Assembly (NCBI GenBank): GCA_021464415.1
Contig: CM038467.1
Location: 32,047,248 to 32,111,247, forward strand
From: Lonicera japonica
Lineage: Eukaryota; Streptophyta; Magnoliopsida; Dipsacales; Caprifoliaceae
Reading direction: 5' to 3'
Length of the DNA stretch: 64,000 bases
The position numbers and the translations under genes are program-made. Below the pieces are notes generated by a model, which was given only the letters and a program-made list of their open reading frames with translations, did no database searches and was not told where the DNA came from. This document shows, one piece after another, positions 22,601 to 33,317 of this stretch. Every line of letters starts with the position of its first letter. The first letter of the stretch is position 1.

Positions 22601-25600
22601 GGATAGTTTAGGGAGCCCTTTCCAAAAGATGTGGTAGTAGTTTTTTGTCTGCCCTACAATTTATTTGTATTTTAAATCATTGGACTAAAATTTAAGGGAT
22701 TTAAAATCCCCACTAATTATGTGTTCCATAACATCACTAAATTGTTGATCAAAATTAGACATTTTGGACCCTACTCTTAGTAGAACTAGATAACTAGTTG
22801 CATTTTGTCTGTTTTGTAGACTTATGAAAAGGTTGCAACTGCTTTTAGCATGGAGGAAGATGTAGTTATTGCTAATCTTGATGCTGACAAGTACAAGGAT
22901 CTTGCGGAGAAGTGAGTCTTGAAATTAATTTTACTCCGTATTTCTCCTCATAAAAAATCCCTGTTTTGCTTTATTGGATTTCCTTTTTCCTCTGTAAGAA
23001 TTATTACCTACATACTACTTAGTTCACACTTCACATATGGTTAACCCTGATTGTGAAATTTTATTTCTTTCTTCTTCTTCTTCTTCTTTTTTTTTTTTAG
23101 GAAGGTCTAAATCTGTATCTTTAACTACAAATAACTAAGTAACCCTCCCTACCCTGGGTGAGACTCGTATTGGGGATCTCATGGATCCGGATGGGTGCCT
23201 ATACTACTAGGCTAACCCACTCGCTCTGACTGTGAATTTAGATTGTACACTAATTTATGTACAATACACTTGTTTTGTTAATCAAGTAAAAAAAAAGTAT
23301 GCACCCTTTCTTTGTTTTTTTTTTTGAAGGTTAATATGATTTTCCCTTATATTATTGATTTGATATTCAATAGTCTGTCACTGCATCAGGGGTATCTCAA
23401 AATGGGTCCGACTCCTGTAGAGTGATTTTAATCTGAACCGTGTAATTTTAAACTACAAGTCAAGATTCTTCAACTCCCTTCAATCACTCTGGAGGAGCCC
23501 TATACTCAAATGATTAGGTGCAGCCAATTCTTATGTAATTGGTTGAAATAAACCCCTCGTGCGGGGGGACAAAGACCAAGTTTCAAACAGGACCACAGGG
23601 GTGCAAGTCTAAAAAGGCAAAAAAAAAAATATGATGCAAAAATGTTTTGATTCGGCAAAATGTTTTGATTCAGCATTTATAAGGATGCTGGACATCTTGA
23701 CCACTTAATCTATTGTAATCGTCTTAGTATGAATAATTCATTTTTTTTTGTTTCTTATCAAAAACAAAACGTACATGCAAAAAAATATTTTGCATATGTA
23801 GGTATGGTGTTGGCGGTTTTCCTACATTGAAATTCTTCCCAAAAAACAATAAAGCTGGTGAAGATTATGATGGCGAGCGAGATTTAGAAGACTTCGTTTC
23901 TTTCATCAACGAGAAGTGTGGTACCAGTCGAGATGAGAAAGGACAACTCACTTCCTCGGTTAGTGCCACATTACTTAATCGAATAGAACGTAAAATATGA
24001 TATTTATTTCTCAAACTATGTTTTGTTTATTTCTGTATATTTAGGCGGGTATAGTTGCAGATTTGGATAATTTAGTGAAAGAATTTTTAAGTGCTAGCAA
24101 TGACGAGAAGAAGGCAATTTTTGCCCGGATGGAGGAGGAAGTTGGTATTCTCAAAGGTTCCGCAGCCAGGTATATATTTACCTTAAAAAAATTATACACG
24201 TCTCGAATCGATCTGAACCGTGGATTTATCCAATAGTCCAACTGTGTGCTGGGAATCCAGAATTCGAATGATACACTTGGCACATTGTTCGTGATACACT
24301 TCTCGAAAACAATTTGAGATGTGTAGCATTACTCATTCATCTCATATGGAATCTAATGTGGCCCCACAATAAACTAATATTACAAATTTCTATCAAAAAA
24401 TAAACTAATATTACAAAAATTGAAAGGTTGAAAATCTCTCTTAAAAGCTGAACACGTATGGGCCGCCCTAGGAAGTTGTTTGTAAGCATCACAAGAGCAA
24501 AATCTATTTTAAGGTCGGACCACATGCTAACGCTCCCGGCATTTCTTTCTCTTTTCATAATGGTACCCACACCCTGCACATTTTCTCAGCTACTATCTCT
24601 CCCACTTCTTGAATCGATCTGAACCATGGATTTATCTAATTGTCCCCATATGCCGGGAATTCAGAATTCAAACAATATAAAAGAACTAAGGGTGTGTTTG
24701 ATTGGCAACATTTTTCATGGAAAATGAGCATTTTCCATTTGATTTGATAACTTAAGGTGTTTGATTGGCTTTTTTTTCCGGGCAATTAAATTCCCACTTT
24801 TGCCTCACACATGTGCATTTTCAAGGCAATTGAGAAAAATGTTTTCTTTGGGGGATGTTTTCCATGCTTGGGCATGGTTCATGAGACTAGGTTTTTACCA
24901 TTTTCTACATTAAAAATGCCATAACTTAAAATAAAAAATTCAAAATAATGTAAAAATTTAATATTTAAAATTTACTAATCAAGATCAATTAAACAATATC
25001 CATCATGACTATATAATTATTAAAAAAAAATACTAATAATTTTTTCTACCTTAAAAATGTCATAATTCAACCAATATTTTCTGGGTAGAAAATTAAGGCA
25101 ATCAAACACACTACACTACACTACATTTTCCATGCAACTCAATTCTAGGCAATTCAATTGCCTATAACTTATTTTCTTTCCATGCAAATTCCATACTTGC
25201 AATCAAACGCACTCTAAGTAACCAATAAACAAGTAACATGTGACGATCGTGGTACATGTATCTTATACAGAAACTTGATGTGGAGCCCACACCAATCTAA
25301 TATCACACACACTGAGCAGTTGAAATCTCTCTCTTAAAAGCCAAACACGTACAAGCCCTAGGATGACATTGTAAGCATCTCAAAAGCAAAATCTAAGGAC
25401 CCAATCCTACACATCTTCCGAACTATTTCCGTCCCTTTTTTGATAACTCCTATAATAGTTAACAACACAATATCAAACAAATATATCTAGACAAAACTAA
25501 TTTAAAAATTCATTTGTGATTGTAAACCCAACTAATTTGCCATAAATGAATTTAGATAATATTGTGGGCACAAACAAGCAGTAGCATGGGAAATGCTACA

Positions 25601-27116
25601 TGGATATATATATATATATTCCAATTTGCCCAAAGAATTATCTGAACTTGATGCCAGTAAGACTAGGAAGTTTTGGTTGAATGGATTGAGTTATTTTGAT
25701 ATCTTCAAAATTATAGTAGGTTGGGCTACTAAAAAGACACTTAAAAAGAACAATGGCATGAAACCTGATATGAAAGGCCCATAGATACGGATGGCAATGG
25801 GTCAAGTTTGATCAACCCCTAACCCCAACTGCCTAAAAGTATGACTGACTCGGTGCAGGTTTATTTTTAAAAACCCCAACCCACGTTCACTATATGCATA
25901 AACCTAAATTCGCCCTGCCCTGTGTTGACCCGCTCCTATCCATTATCATTATAAGATTAAGGGTATTTGAAGAAAAATATATTATATTCAGGTTAGATCA
26001 AACCGTTTAAAGTTATGCAAACCCGTCCCAAATCAGGCCTAAGAACACATATGTCCCTAGTGGATAAAACCCGGCCCCAAACCCACCCTATGATAGTTGG
26101 GTTGGGTCAAAAACTCTCCGGTTTGGGGCATTTTGCTATTGCTACCCATAGACACATGCCCTGCACTATCTGGTCCCATTTAGCAAGGCATAGTTCTGCA
26201 GTTCTTTGACGTACATATTTTGTTGTGTTTATTTCTAGATATGGAAAGATCTACTTGAAAGCTGCCAAGACTTTTATGGATAAAGGTTCTGATTATGCCA
26301 AGAATGAAATTCAGCGGCTTGAACGTATTCTTGCTAAGGTAAATCCTCAACTATGTATACATCTATTACTCTCAAATAAATCACTGCAGGAAACTATCGT
26401 AGTTGAGAGGAAAAAAAAGAGTTGCTAGAATCACATTTTATATTTCCCAAAAGAAAGTGCAAAACAAAAAAGAAGAGAAAACAGAAAATGGAATACTAAG
26501 ACAAACTCCATCCGGCTAAAAGTTCTGTTGCTGATCCAATTTTTATGTTAGTGTGAATTCCATTATTGTTATGGTATAATTACGTGCGACGATCTTTCTG
26601 CATAGTTATCTCGTTTGCATTTCAAATACAAAGTTTGCACAAAAATTTGAAAAGAAAGATCATTAGAATATTATATGTGCTGACTACACTATTAGACAAC
26701 TAATTGGAACAATTATATTATTCTTCTGTAAAATCTATTTTATGGATCAGATTTAATGCATAAACTATACGCATTTGTGTGACCACACCACAATGTTTCC
26801 AACTTGGAAAGACTTTATTTTGAGGGTAGTCATATTGCCAAAACAATATTCATTCTCTTTGTCATAGCATAGTACTGCTTTGAAAAGTTGTATTGTGTAC
26901 TTTTAAAGTTACACATTGCTTTGGCAATATGGCTACCCTTTTCTTTACCGATTTAAATAAACCACCTAGGAGATTTATTTTTTTGATATATAGATGCATA
27001 CATACCTATTTTTATATATGTTAATTATGAACATGTTGGTGGTGGTGCAGTCAATTAGCTCAGGGAAGGCCGATGAGTTCACACTGAAGAAGAATATATT
27101 GTCTACCTTCGCTTGA
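16655..27116 (+). CDS. PDIL2-1: Protein disulfide isomerase, PDIL2-1 type (two thioredoxin domains plus ERp29-like domain)
   Basis: ER-lumenal thiol oxidoreductase that forms and rearranges disulfides in secretory proteins. Exons are 16655-16812, 18961-19045, 20440-20537, 20709-20764, 21881-21998, 22176-22203, 22820-22911, 23802-23958, 24045-24169, 26239-26338 and 27051-27116. They total 1083 nt, or 360 aa plus stop; all borders are GT-AG and all phases join. Residues 1-25 are a signal peptide ending in LVLA. Thioredoxin domain 1 has FYAPWCGHC (Cys54, Cys57) and a GYPT cis-proline loop. Domain 2 has the same motif (Cys173, Cys176) and GFPT. Residues from about 265 form the ERp29-like C-terminal domain, ending KKNILSTFA without KDEL, as is usual for this subfamily (Arabidopsis homologue about 361 aa). 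In both domains an intron splits the Trp codon before CGHC, consistent with an ancient internal duplication. Introns carry several MITEs and a SINE; the exons are intact. Confidence 0.96.
17010..17638. mobile_element. 629-bp fold-back MITE in PDI intron 1
   Basis: The ends are CCTCTTAATGCTAAATAAAA and, inverted, CCTCTTAATGCTAAATGGAA. The interior is also inverted: a block containing CAACATTCAAAGCCAAATA near 17281-17300 is matched by TATTTGGCTTTGAATGTTG near 17391-17409. The whole element is nearly a long palindrome with arms of over 200 bp and some indels. It is non-coding and lies in intron 1. Confidence 0.7.
19735..19930. mobile_element. Degenerate Stowaway-like MITE in PDI intron 2
   Basis: The left part reads TTCCTTCCGCCTCAATTTAC followed by a CCCACTTTGAC block, close to the Stowaway terminal consensus. 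The interior shares a block with 1-152. The right end is decayed. Confidence 0.45.
20305..20366. mobile_element. 62-bp miniature Stowaway element in PDI intron 2
   Basis: The left end CCCCCTCATTCCAGAA and the right end, CTCCCTCCATCCCAAA on the other strand, are Stowaway-like inverted repeats. TA dinucleotides flank both sides (20303-20304 and 20367-20368). Almost no interior remains, so it looks like an internally deleted derivative. Confidence 0.65.
21438..21799. mobile_element. hAT-like MITE in PDI intron 4
   Basis: The left end AGGGACTGTTTGGTTG and the right end, AGGATCCATTTGGCTG on the other strand, form imperfect inverted termini. The body is AT-rich and non-coding. The target-site duplication is unclear. 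Confidence 0.45.
22443..22468. repeat. Poly-G tract, 26 bases, in PDI intron 6
   Basis: An uninterrupted run of 26 G follows CTGA. Runs this long are prone to length error in any sequencing method. Confidence 0.95.
23058..23225 (-). mobile_element. tRNA-derived SINE in PDI intron 7
   Basis: On the minus strand an A-box-like GGGTTAGCCTAGTAGTA is followed by a degenerate B-box region and, at the low-coordinate end, an A-rich tail (T-rich on plus, 23058-23098). The flanks CTGATTGTGAA (23047-23057) and CTGACTGTGAA (23226-23236) are a near-perfect 11-bp target-site duplication. Confidence 0.7.
24690..25214. mobile_element. Tourist-like (PIF/Harbinger) MITE copy 1, PDI intron 9
   Basis: The 525-bp element begins GGTGTGTTTGATTGGC and ends TTGCAATCAAACGCACTC, with TAA on both sides (24687-24689 and 25215-25217). 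A homologous full-length copy is at 56269-56797. It is non-coding, with shared landmarks such as ATCAAGATCAATTAAACAA. Confidence 0.75.
25785..26130. repeat. Degenerate dispersed repeat in PDI intron 9
   Basis: The segment starts GATGGCAATGGGTCAAG and carries repeated CCCCAACC/AACCCGTCCC-like motifs. This composition is common in dispersed plant repeats. The ends are undefined. Confidence 0.35.
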
Positions 27117-27404
27117 TAGCCAAATAGAAATCTATCACATTTTGTTGTTATTGCAGCCTCAAGGCATCTGCAACCTGCTTCCTGGTGGGTGGGGATGGGA
27201 GTGGGGGTAGGGGTGGTGATTGGGTTATTCTCCATATTTAACTAAAGTGTAACCTTAGAAAGAGAGGAAACTGAGGACTTTTATTCTTATTATTAGTACT
27301 CAAACAATAATGTAGTATTTTTTCCCCATTAGGAAACTCCTTCAATTTTATGTTCTAGGAAAGCTTTTGCTTACTTTTATCTTTTCTCACACTGAATTAC
27401 TGAC

Positions 27405-27956
27405 TATCCAGAATGAACAAGGATTGCGACGTATAACCGACCCCTGGTCTGAACTATCACAGTTGGGGGAGATTGAAAAACAAACCCGGTGCCAAGTAAC
27501 TACAAATAAAAGCCTTCACCGGAGGAGCTTTAACCCTCGGCAATTGATATCTCGGCTCTTGCATCAATAAACAATGTAGTGAAATGCAATACTTGGTTTG
27601 TATGTGGAATCAAGCAGAGGCGGATCCAGGAATTTTTCGATGGGTGGGCTAATAGTAATGGACAAAAAAATCATAAAAAAAATATTGAAAGTATAACTAT
27701 ATAGTAAAAAAAATAAATTAATAGTATAATTTGAATTCATACATAATGAAAAGTATTTAACAAATTGAGCTCGACGAGTTTTTAATGATTTAAATTAATC
27801 TATTACAGACTCTAGCTAATATATATTTGAGCTGAGCAAAGGGGTGGGCTAAAACTTAGTAAATGGGTGGACTTAAACTAATTTTTTTTTTTTTTTTTTT
27901 ATAAGTGTTAGTAAATTTTTTAAAATCTTTTCTTGTACTGAAGCCCACTCTGTCAT

Positions 27957-27987
<31 letters not shown>

Positions 27988-28130
27988 GCCACCCCTAGAA
28001 TCAAGTAAATGAACGTGGCTTTGAAGTTTGAACACAATATGCGTTGAAGTCACAAGGCTGATGCTACGTTGCCCGTATGACCCAATCCCCTTAGGGTCAA
28101 ATTTGGCGGGGCCTTCATGTATTCTTGTCA
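27405..28130 (+). pseudogene. Degenerate ITS1-5.8S-ITS2 rDNA fragment, split by a MITE
   Basis: The block 27536-27610 reads CCTCGGCAATTGATATCTCG, then GGCTCTTGCATCAATAAACA and GTGAAATGCAATACTTGG. This matches the start of plant nuclear 5.8S rRNA, with mostly C-to-T and G-to-A changes, many at ancestral CpG sites. Upstream, 27425-27535 resembles ITS1, including AACAAACCCGGTGCCAAG and AATAAAAGCCTTCACCGGAG. After the insertion at 27615-27997 the 5.8S resumes with TTTGAACACAATATGCG (about 28026-28042) and runs into ITS2-like sequence. It is not functional as rRNA. It lies about 0.3 kb downstream of the PDI stop codon. The outer borders are approximate. Confidence 0.82.
27615..27997. mobile_element. 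hAT-type MITE inserted in the 5.8S pseudogene
   Basis: The element begins CAGAGGCGGATCCAGG and ends GGGCCACCCCTA. Perfect 8-bp direct repeats GAATCAAG flank it (27607-27614 and 27998-28005), and the 5.8S homology resumes directly after the second copy. Inside are a 19-base T run (27882-27900) and a 29-base C run (27957-27985). It is non-coding. Confidence 0.8.
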
Positions 28131-30293
28131 ATTGGGTTGAGTAGATTTGATGTCTGCCCTTATGACCCGCTAAATTTAGGGCCAAGTCTTAGTTAAATTT
28201 AAGTAGTTTTGAATGTCAACAAGATTTTTTGCCAAAATTAAAATTTGGGCCCAGCTTAAAATGATCATTTACATAAAATTGTAAATGATATTTGTCAGAA
28301 GTCATAAACCACTTGGCATGGAGTTAGAAGTGTCAAACCCACTTAAAATTATCATTTACATCTGGGCTGGACCAGATTTGGGCCCAAAGTCCGTAATAAT
28401 ATATGAGCTGAGCTTGAGCATAAGTATATTTTATGTCAGGCGAGATCGGGTTTAAATAGAATTGAGTTTGAACAATCCCAAATTTAACTCATGTAATCCA
28501 ATTGACAAGTCTACCCTCGTGTACGCCCCAAGAAATGATCCAAAGAGCCTTCTTCCAATTGTTTCAAAAGAATTATTGTAATGCTTATCTCTCTTGTTAC
28601 ATTATAAAAGAGATAAACATGTGCTGTAGAGACGCCAAATGTATTTTCCAAGTAAAGCATTGGATCTCCATTTTTCAAAGAAAAACACCAAAAAAGATGA
28701 AAAGAAAATAAAGGAGTATTGCGAGACATACAATTATTACTCAAAAAGATTCCAAACGCTTAAAATTAAAAACCTTTTGGATAATTTGTTTGACAAATTA
28801 GGAAACGTTAATGTATTTGTCACTACATATTTGGGCCACCCCTAACTAAGCTGGGTTGGCTCTTAGCGAAACTTTCCAGTCAATAATTCATATGGTCAAT
28901 CAAGTGAAAGATATGCATGCAAACAAAACGAAATAAATTATATGGTCCAGCCGTTAGTTAGACAATGATAAGTGCTTCATGAAATAGTATGCGGTCGAAG
29001 GTACAATTTACTCCTAATACATACAGGTATTCTGTAAATATTGCGAAAGGGTTACTTTGCAAAACAAATTTAAGAAAGTGTGTTTGATTAATATTGTAAA
29101 TGAAAAGTGTGTACTTTCCCTTTTATATTATTTTTCACATTTTGATGTAAACCAACTGAACGTGTAAAATAGAGCAGTTGATTTTCATCTTTTTTGATAC
29201 CAATCAGAAGGCACAAAATATTTTGTTTCTATAAAAACTCTTTATACTGAAGCAATTTTCATTGCATTGAATTTTCAACAAACTAAACATTCTCACAGAA
29301 TAACAAAATTATGTTCCCGACTTTGGCGCGGGAAATGGTTGTAGAAAATGTTACATTAGTGGCTACAAGTTACCAAAATCTTAAGAAAGTAACAAGTTAT
29401 TGAATGTAAATATGTACTTGAGGTAAGTTGCCAAAATGCAAGTATTTTTGTAGCAAAATGTGATGTTTCAATGTTTAGTTTTCAGTAAATAAGAACACTT
29501 TGTGGCATTACGAAGTAGAGGGCGGTGGTCAGTTAACAAATTGGCAGTGCCCTTAGCAATTTCCTCTAACAAAAGGGACCCCGGGCTAATTAATAAATCG
29601 TATGAACTAATTAGACTTCGTTTCATAATAAGTTAAAAAATGATATATAGCAAATATAAATGATTTTTGTAAAAAGTTGAAAAATAAATTTATTGATGTA
29701 GTAAAATGATTTGCATTTTCTATGAGCAGTCTTCCATCTTTTTTTTATTTTTTGTAAAATTTTTTAAGGAAAAAAAAAAGTAGAGAACATCTCACCACAT
29801 ATCTCAACTTATTTTTTAACTTCTCACACAAATCAATTGTTTTTTCTATTAATTTTTATCTTGTTATCAAGAGGAGCCTTAAAATAAGAACTATATATCA
29901 TTGTTTTCGTTCCTTTTTTTTTTTATTGAACTACAATAAAGACAATACAAATATTTATAGCTATACGCATTCAATAATGAGCTAAGGAATACGGCCTTAA
30001 TATTGTCCAGCGTGGAATTACTCAAGATGCACATAAGCTAATATGGACACCCTTACCATTAAAAAAAAATCTCATGGTATAGAAAAACTTGCATATGCAA
30101 GAAAGTAAGAAAGGAATCACATAAGCAAGACCAATTCTAAGACATTGTCTTGTAGAAAAATTGAAATGAATTTTGTTTCTATGTACTCGGTAAAGAAACA
30201 TTCATTACATTGAAATAAATGCTTGCTTTTTTAGTACTTTTTTTAAAAAAATAAAAACTTGTTTATGAATTGTATTTTAAACTAAAGATTTTG
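28131..30293. other. Spacer, one long-TIR MITE copy, no gene
   Basis: Positions 28200-28510 contain degenerate TTGGGCCC/GGGTTTAAAT-like dispersed repeat sequence. Positions 29620-29885 match the long-TIR MITE family at 12015-13610 (AAAAATAAATTTATTG, CACATATCTCAACTTATTTT, then CTTGTTATCAAGAGG). Short open frames at 28502-28845 show no domain. Confidence 0.45.
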
Positions 30294-30306
30294 ACAAAAA
30301 TTATAT

Positions 30307-30484
30307 ATATATATATATTTTTTTGTTTCCTACGGGGTATCCGGACCAGCTTTCACGTATTTCGACTAATCTCCGCTCGCGGCTGGTCAAGCATTATTTT
30401 CACAATGCCAGGAATCGACCTTAAAAGCTGCATTATTTTCACAATGCCGGGAATCGACCTTGAAAGCTCCAAATTGATTGTATC
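30307..30484 (-). mobile_element. Au-like SINE with internal duplication
   Basis: The plus strand shows GTATCCGGACCAGCTTTCAC and TTTCGACTAATCTCCG, the reverse complement of the conserved SINE 3' block. A perfect 13-bp target-site duplication ACAAAAATTATAT lies at 30294-30306 and 30485-30497. A segment of about 38 bp containing CATTATTTTCACAATGCC is tandemly repeated inside (about 30392-30466). Confidence 0.8.
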
Positions 30485-30636
30485 ACAAAAATTATATTTA
30501 TCAAGCGAAATTAGAGTAGAAGGACAAAGGACCCTATGGGTTCAATGTCGTCCCATCATGGGCACCAATAATGGTGATAGACATATGGTCCCTTGATCTG
30601 AATTTACAGCTTTTTATTTGCAGAGGCTAGGAGCAG

Positions 30637-30638
<2 letters not shown>

Positions 30639-30689
<51 letters not shown>
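30639..30689. repeat. (TC)n microsatellite
   Basis: 51 bp of perfect TC dinucleotide, about 25 units. Confidence 0.97.
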
Positions 30690-30695
<6 letters not shown>

Positions 30696-31041
30696 CATGT
30701 GAATTTTAGTAATGGCTCTACTGCCATGGTGTATATTACCAGTCCCATAATATATAAACATGATTTCTTAATGTACCAAGTAGTTACATAATTCCACCCT
30801 TTCTTCACTGGTGGCTCAAGTTCGGCCAGATTTTTCCCTAGACAGATCTTTGGATTTCCTTTTTGGAAATGGAAACGAATATGTATATATATAACTTGGG
30901 TGGTGGTATATATCAACAAAAAAGTACAACTTTAAAAATATATAATACAACTTCTTAAACCGCGCAATAATAAGTTTTAGTAAAGATATGTATAATTGCT
31001 CTGATAATAGGGAAACCTTATAACTTTAGGTGTAATTAATA

Positions 31042-31312
31042 TCGGAGACTGCTATTGAAATACACTAAAACACTTTTAACACTCCAAAATTGGATCGGCC
31101 CCTAAATATTGAGTTTGTGCACATATACTTGGTACTTAAGTGTTGAGCAAATCAATGTATTTTTTTTAATTTTTTTTGTACCCAACAATGACTCGGTCCC
31201 TAAACACTAAGTATATGCACATATACTCGATGGCTTGATGCTTAGGGGCCGAGTAAATACAACAGGATATTAGAGAGTATTTTAGTGTGTTAATAACAAC
31301 CCTTAATATATG
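31042..31312. mobile_element. Fold-back MITE-like element
   Basis: An outer inverted pair (ATACACTAAAACACTTTTAA against the reverse complement of GAGTATTTTAGTGTGTTAAT) and an inner pair (TCGGCCCCTAAA against TTAGGGGCCGA) make a fold-back structure of about 270 bp. No target-site duplication was identified. Confidence 0.5.
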
Positions 31313-32690
31313 TACAATATTATACCTGTTAGTTTTAAATTATACTTAAACTTCTAGAGCGCTTGGTAATTCTTAATTGATATTATGCAGACTTTTAAAA
31401 CATGTTTTGTTTTTTTTTTTTCTATTTTTAAAAGAAAGAAAAGGAGGGTTTAAGTTCATTTTAATACAATAACAAAGAAAACGACTCCACCCCCACCCTT
31501 GATGTTATTCACACTTAGAACCTCTCGAATTTGGGTGAACGTATTTACAACCTGACTAACTCACAGACTTCTATAATTATGTAATAGTATTTGGTTTAGT
31601 GGTAAAATTGTATTTCTTTCATACTTAAAGTCTTCTTCAAAATCTTGGTCAAATTATATTTTATTTTATATTTTAAGGCAAGAAAGATATTTTAGCAATT
31701 TAATTTACACACTAACTCTTTAAATAGAATATATATATATACACATTTGTATCTATATAATATACAAACAGTTTTTTCAATTCACCAAATCTCCAGAGCT
31801 TCCACATCTAATGATCCATTTATAATGGGTTTATCCCTTAGAATTTGCATTACCCTCATATTAATATGTTCCATCGTCTCACACCAAAATATACGCGTAC
31901 TCTTAATATCTATGATTAGGTTGAATTTGAGATGACTTTAATTTATAAATTTACATATAAATTAAAAGTTGGCTCATACGTACTATTAATATTTAAGAAC
32001 AGGTTCAGTTTGAGATGACTTTTGTAGTATTTAAATGTCAATTTATCCATAAATTTACATATAAATTAAAGGTTGAGATATTTACACTTCTAATATCTTT
32101 TGAAAATACTCTCACTTCTCATTCGATCCTTAACAATTAAATATGGTGTATGTTACTTAGTTACGAAGGATCAAGTATAAATTTGACAATGTCTTACTCG
32201 ATTATAAAGACCGAGTATATATGCTTATACTCAGGCCTTCAAGAACCGAATAATAGAAATCTTTCTTGGTTGCGAAAGCTTGAATGAAAGTGAAAATGTA
32301 ACCGGGTGTTTTTTGAGTGCTAATATCTTCGCCTTAAATTAAAAGTTGGATTTGACAGTTGTAACATTAAATCTGATGTTTTTAATTTTGTTTTTGTTTT
32401 TGCATTTGTATTTGTTTTTAAATAGAAAAGATAGAAGTAAGCCCGGCGCTTGAACCTTAATTTATAGATTGTTCTGACTTAAAATATGATCAAGCCTAAC
32501 CCAACCGAGAAGAATTTTAGTTCCTTTTTCAAAAAAACAAAAAGTGTCGTACAATTTAAACCATCTACAAAAATCAAATAAATTAAAGGACTTTATGCAA
32601 TCCAGTTCCTCTTAAAAATTAAGTGATGATTCATGCCTCCTCTTTAATATATATATATATATATATATGGCGAGAGTTTAAGTTACATTT
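31313..32690. other. AT-rich spacer with short direct repeats
   Basis: A segment containing AAATTTACATATAAATTAAA occurs at about 31946-31965 and again at about 32052-32071, indicating a local duplication of roughly 106 bp. No gene was recognised. An (AT)n run occupies 32648-32669. Confidence 0.4.
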
Positions 32691-32692
32691 AT

Positions 32693-33317
32693 GGCTCGTT
32701 TGGTTCAAGATTTAAACCATTTCGGGAATGCTATATTCTATTCCGAAACGATTCCCGCGTTTGGTTCAAGTTTTGAGTCCGGAATAAATGATTCCAGGAA
32801 CAAACATTTCCCTCCAAGTTCTCCCATTTAAATCATAAGGAATAAACAATTACCAATGGCATCTTTTTTAATTTTTCATGTTAGGACCAAAATAACACTC
32901 TTCCTTATGAATACATAATTCTTTTTCCATTCGTGTATGAAAATATTGTTTGAAATTATTTTTTTTTAGTTACGCTGCTGCACAAAAAAGATAAAAAAGA
33001 AATATTTGGAACATTTTTCTTTTCTTTTTTCCTGTTGTAATTTTTTTTTAATTACAAAAATTGTAATTTTTGTGGGATAGTTATTAGCTAGGGATGTGTA
33101 ATTTTTGTAATTTATTATAGTAATTGTCTCTTTAAAAAAATTAGTATGTGATGTCTTCTCAACTTATAAAAAGAAGGGTATTTTTGTAATTGATACTTTA
33201 TTCCATTCCTATTCCCGGTTGAACCAAACATCGGTATGGCATCCTAGATGCCAGGAAAGAAACTTTCCAGGAATCAAATATGCCCATTCCATTCCCAAAA
33301 CTCGAACCAAACGAGCC
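32693..33317. mobile_element. hAT-like MITE (GGCTCGTTTGGTTC termini), copy 1
   Basis: A perfect 14-bp terminal inverted repeat GGCTCGTTTGGTTC/GAACCAAACGAGCC bounds 625 bp of non-coding sequence with repeated GGAATGG/CCATTCC-like motifs. A diverged relative spans about 40585-41125. The target-site duplication is not clear. Confidence 0.7.

Noticed and set aside
23490..23633. Possible second SINE in PDI intron 7
   Set aside because: It ends in an A-rich tail, but A and B boxes are too degenerate and no target duplication was found.
28511..28845. Overlapping small open frames on both strands
   Set aside because: No domain, no splice context and no codon bias distinct from the surroundings.
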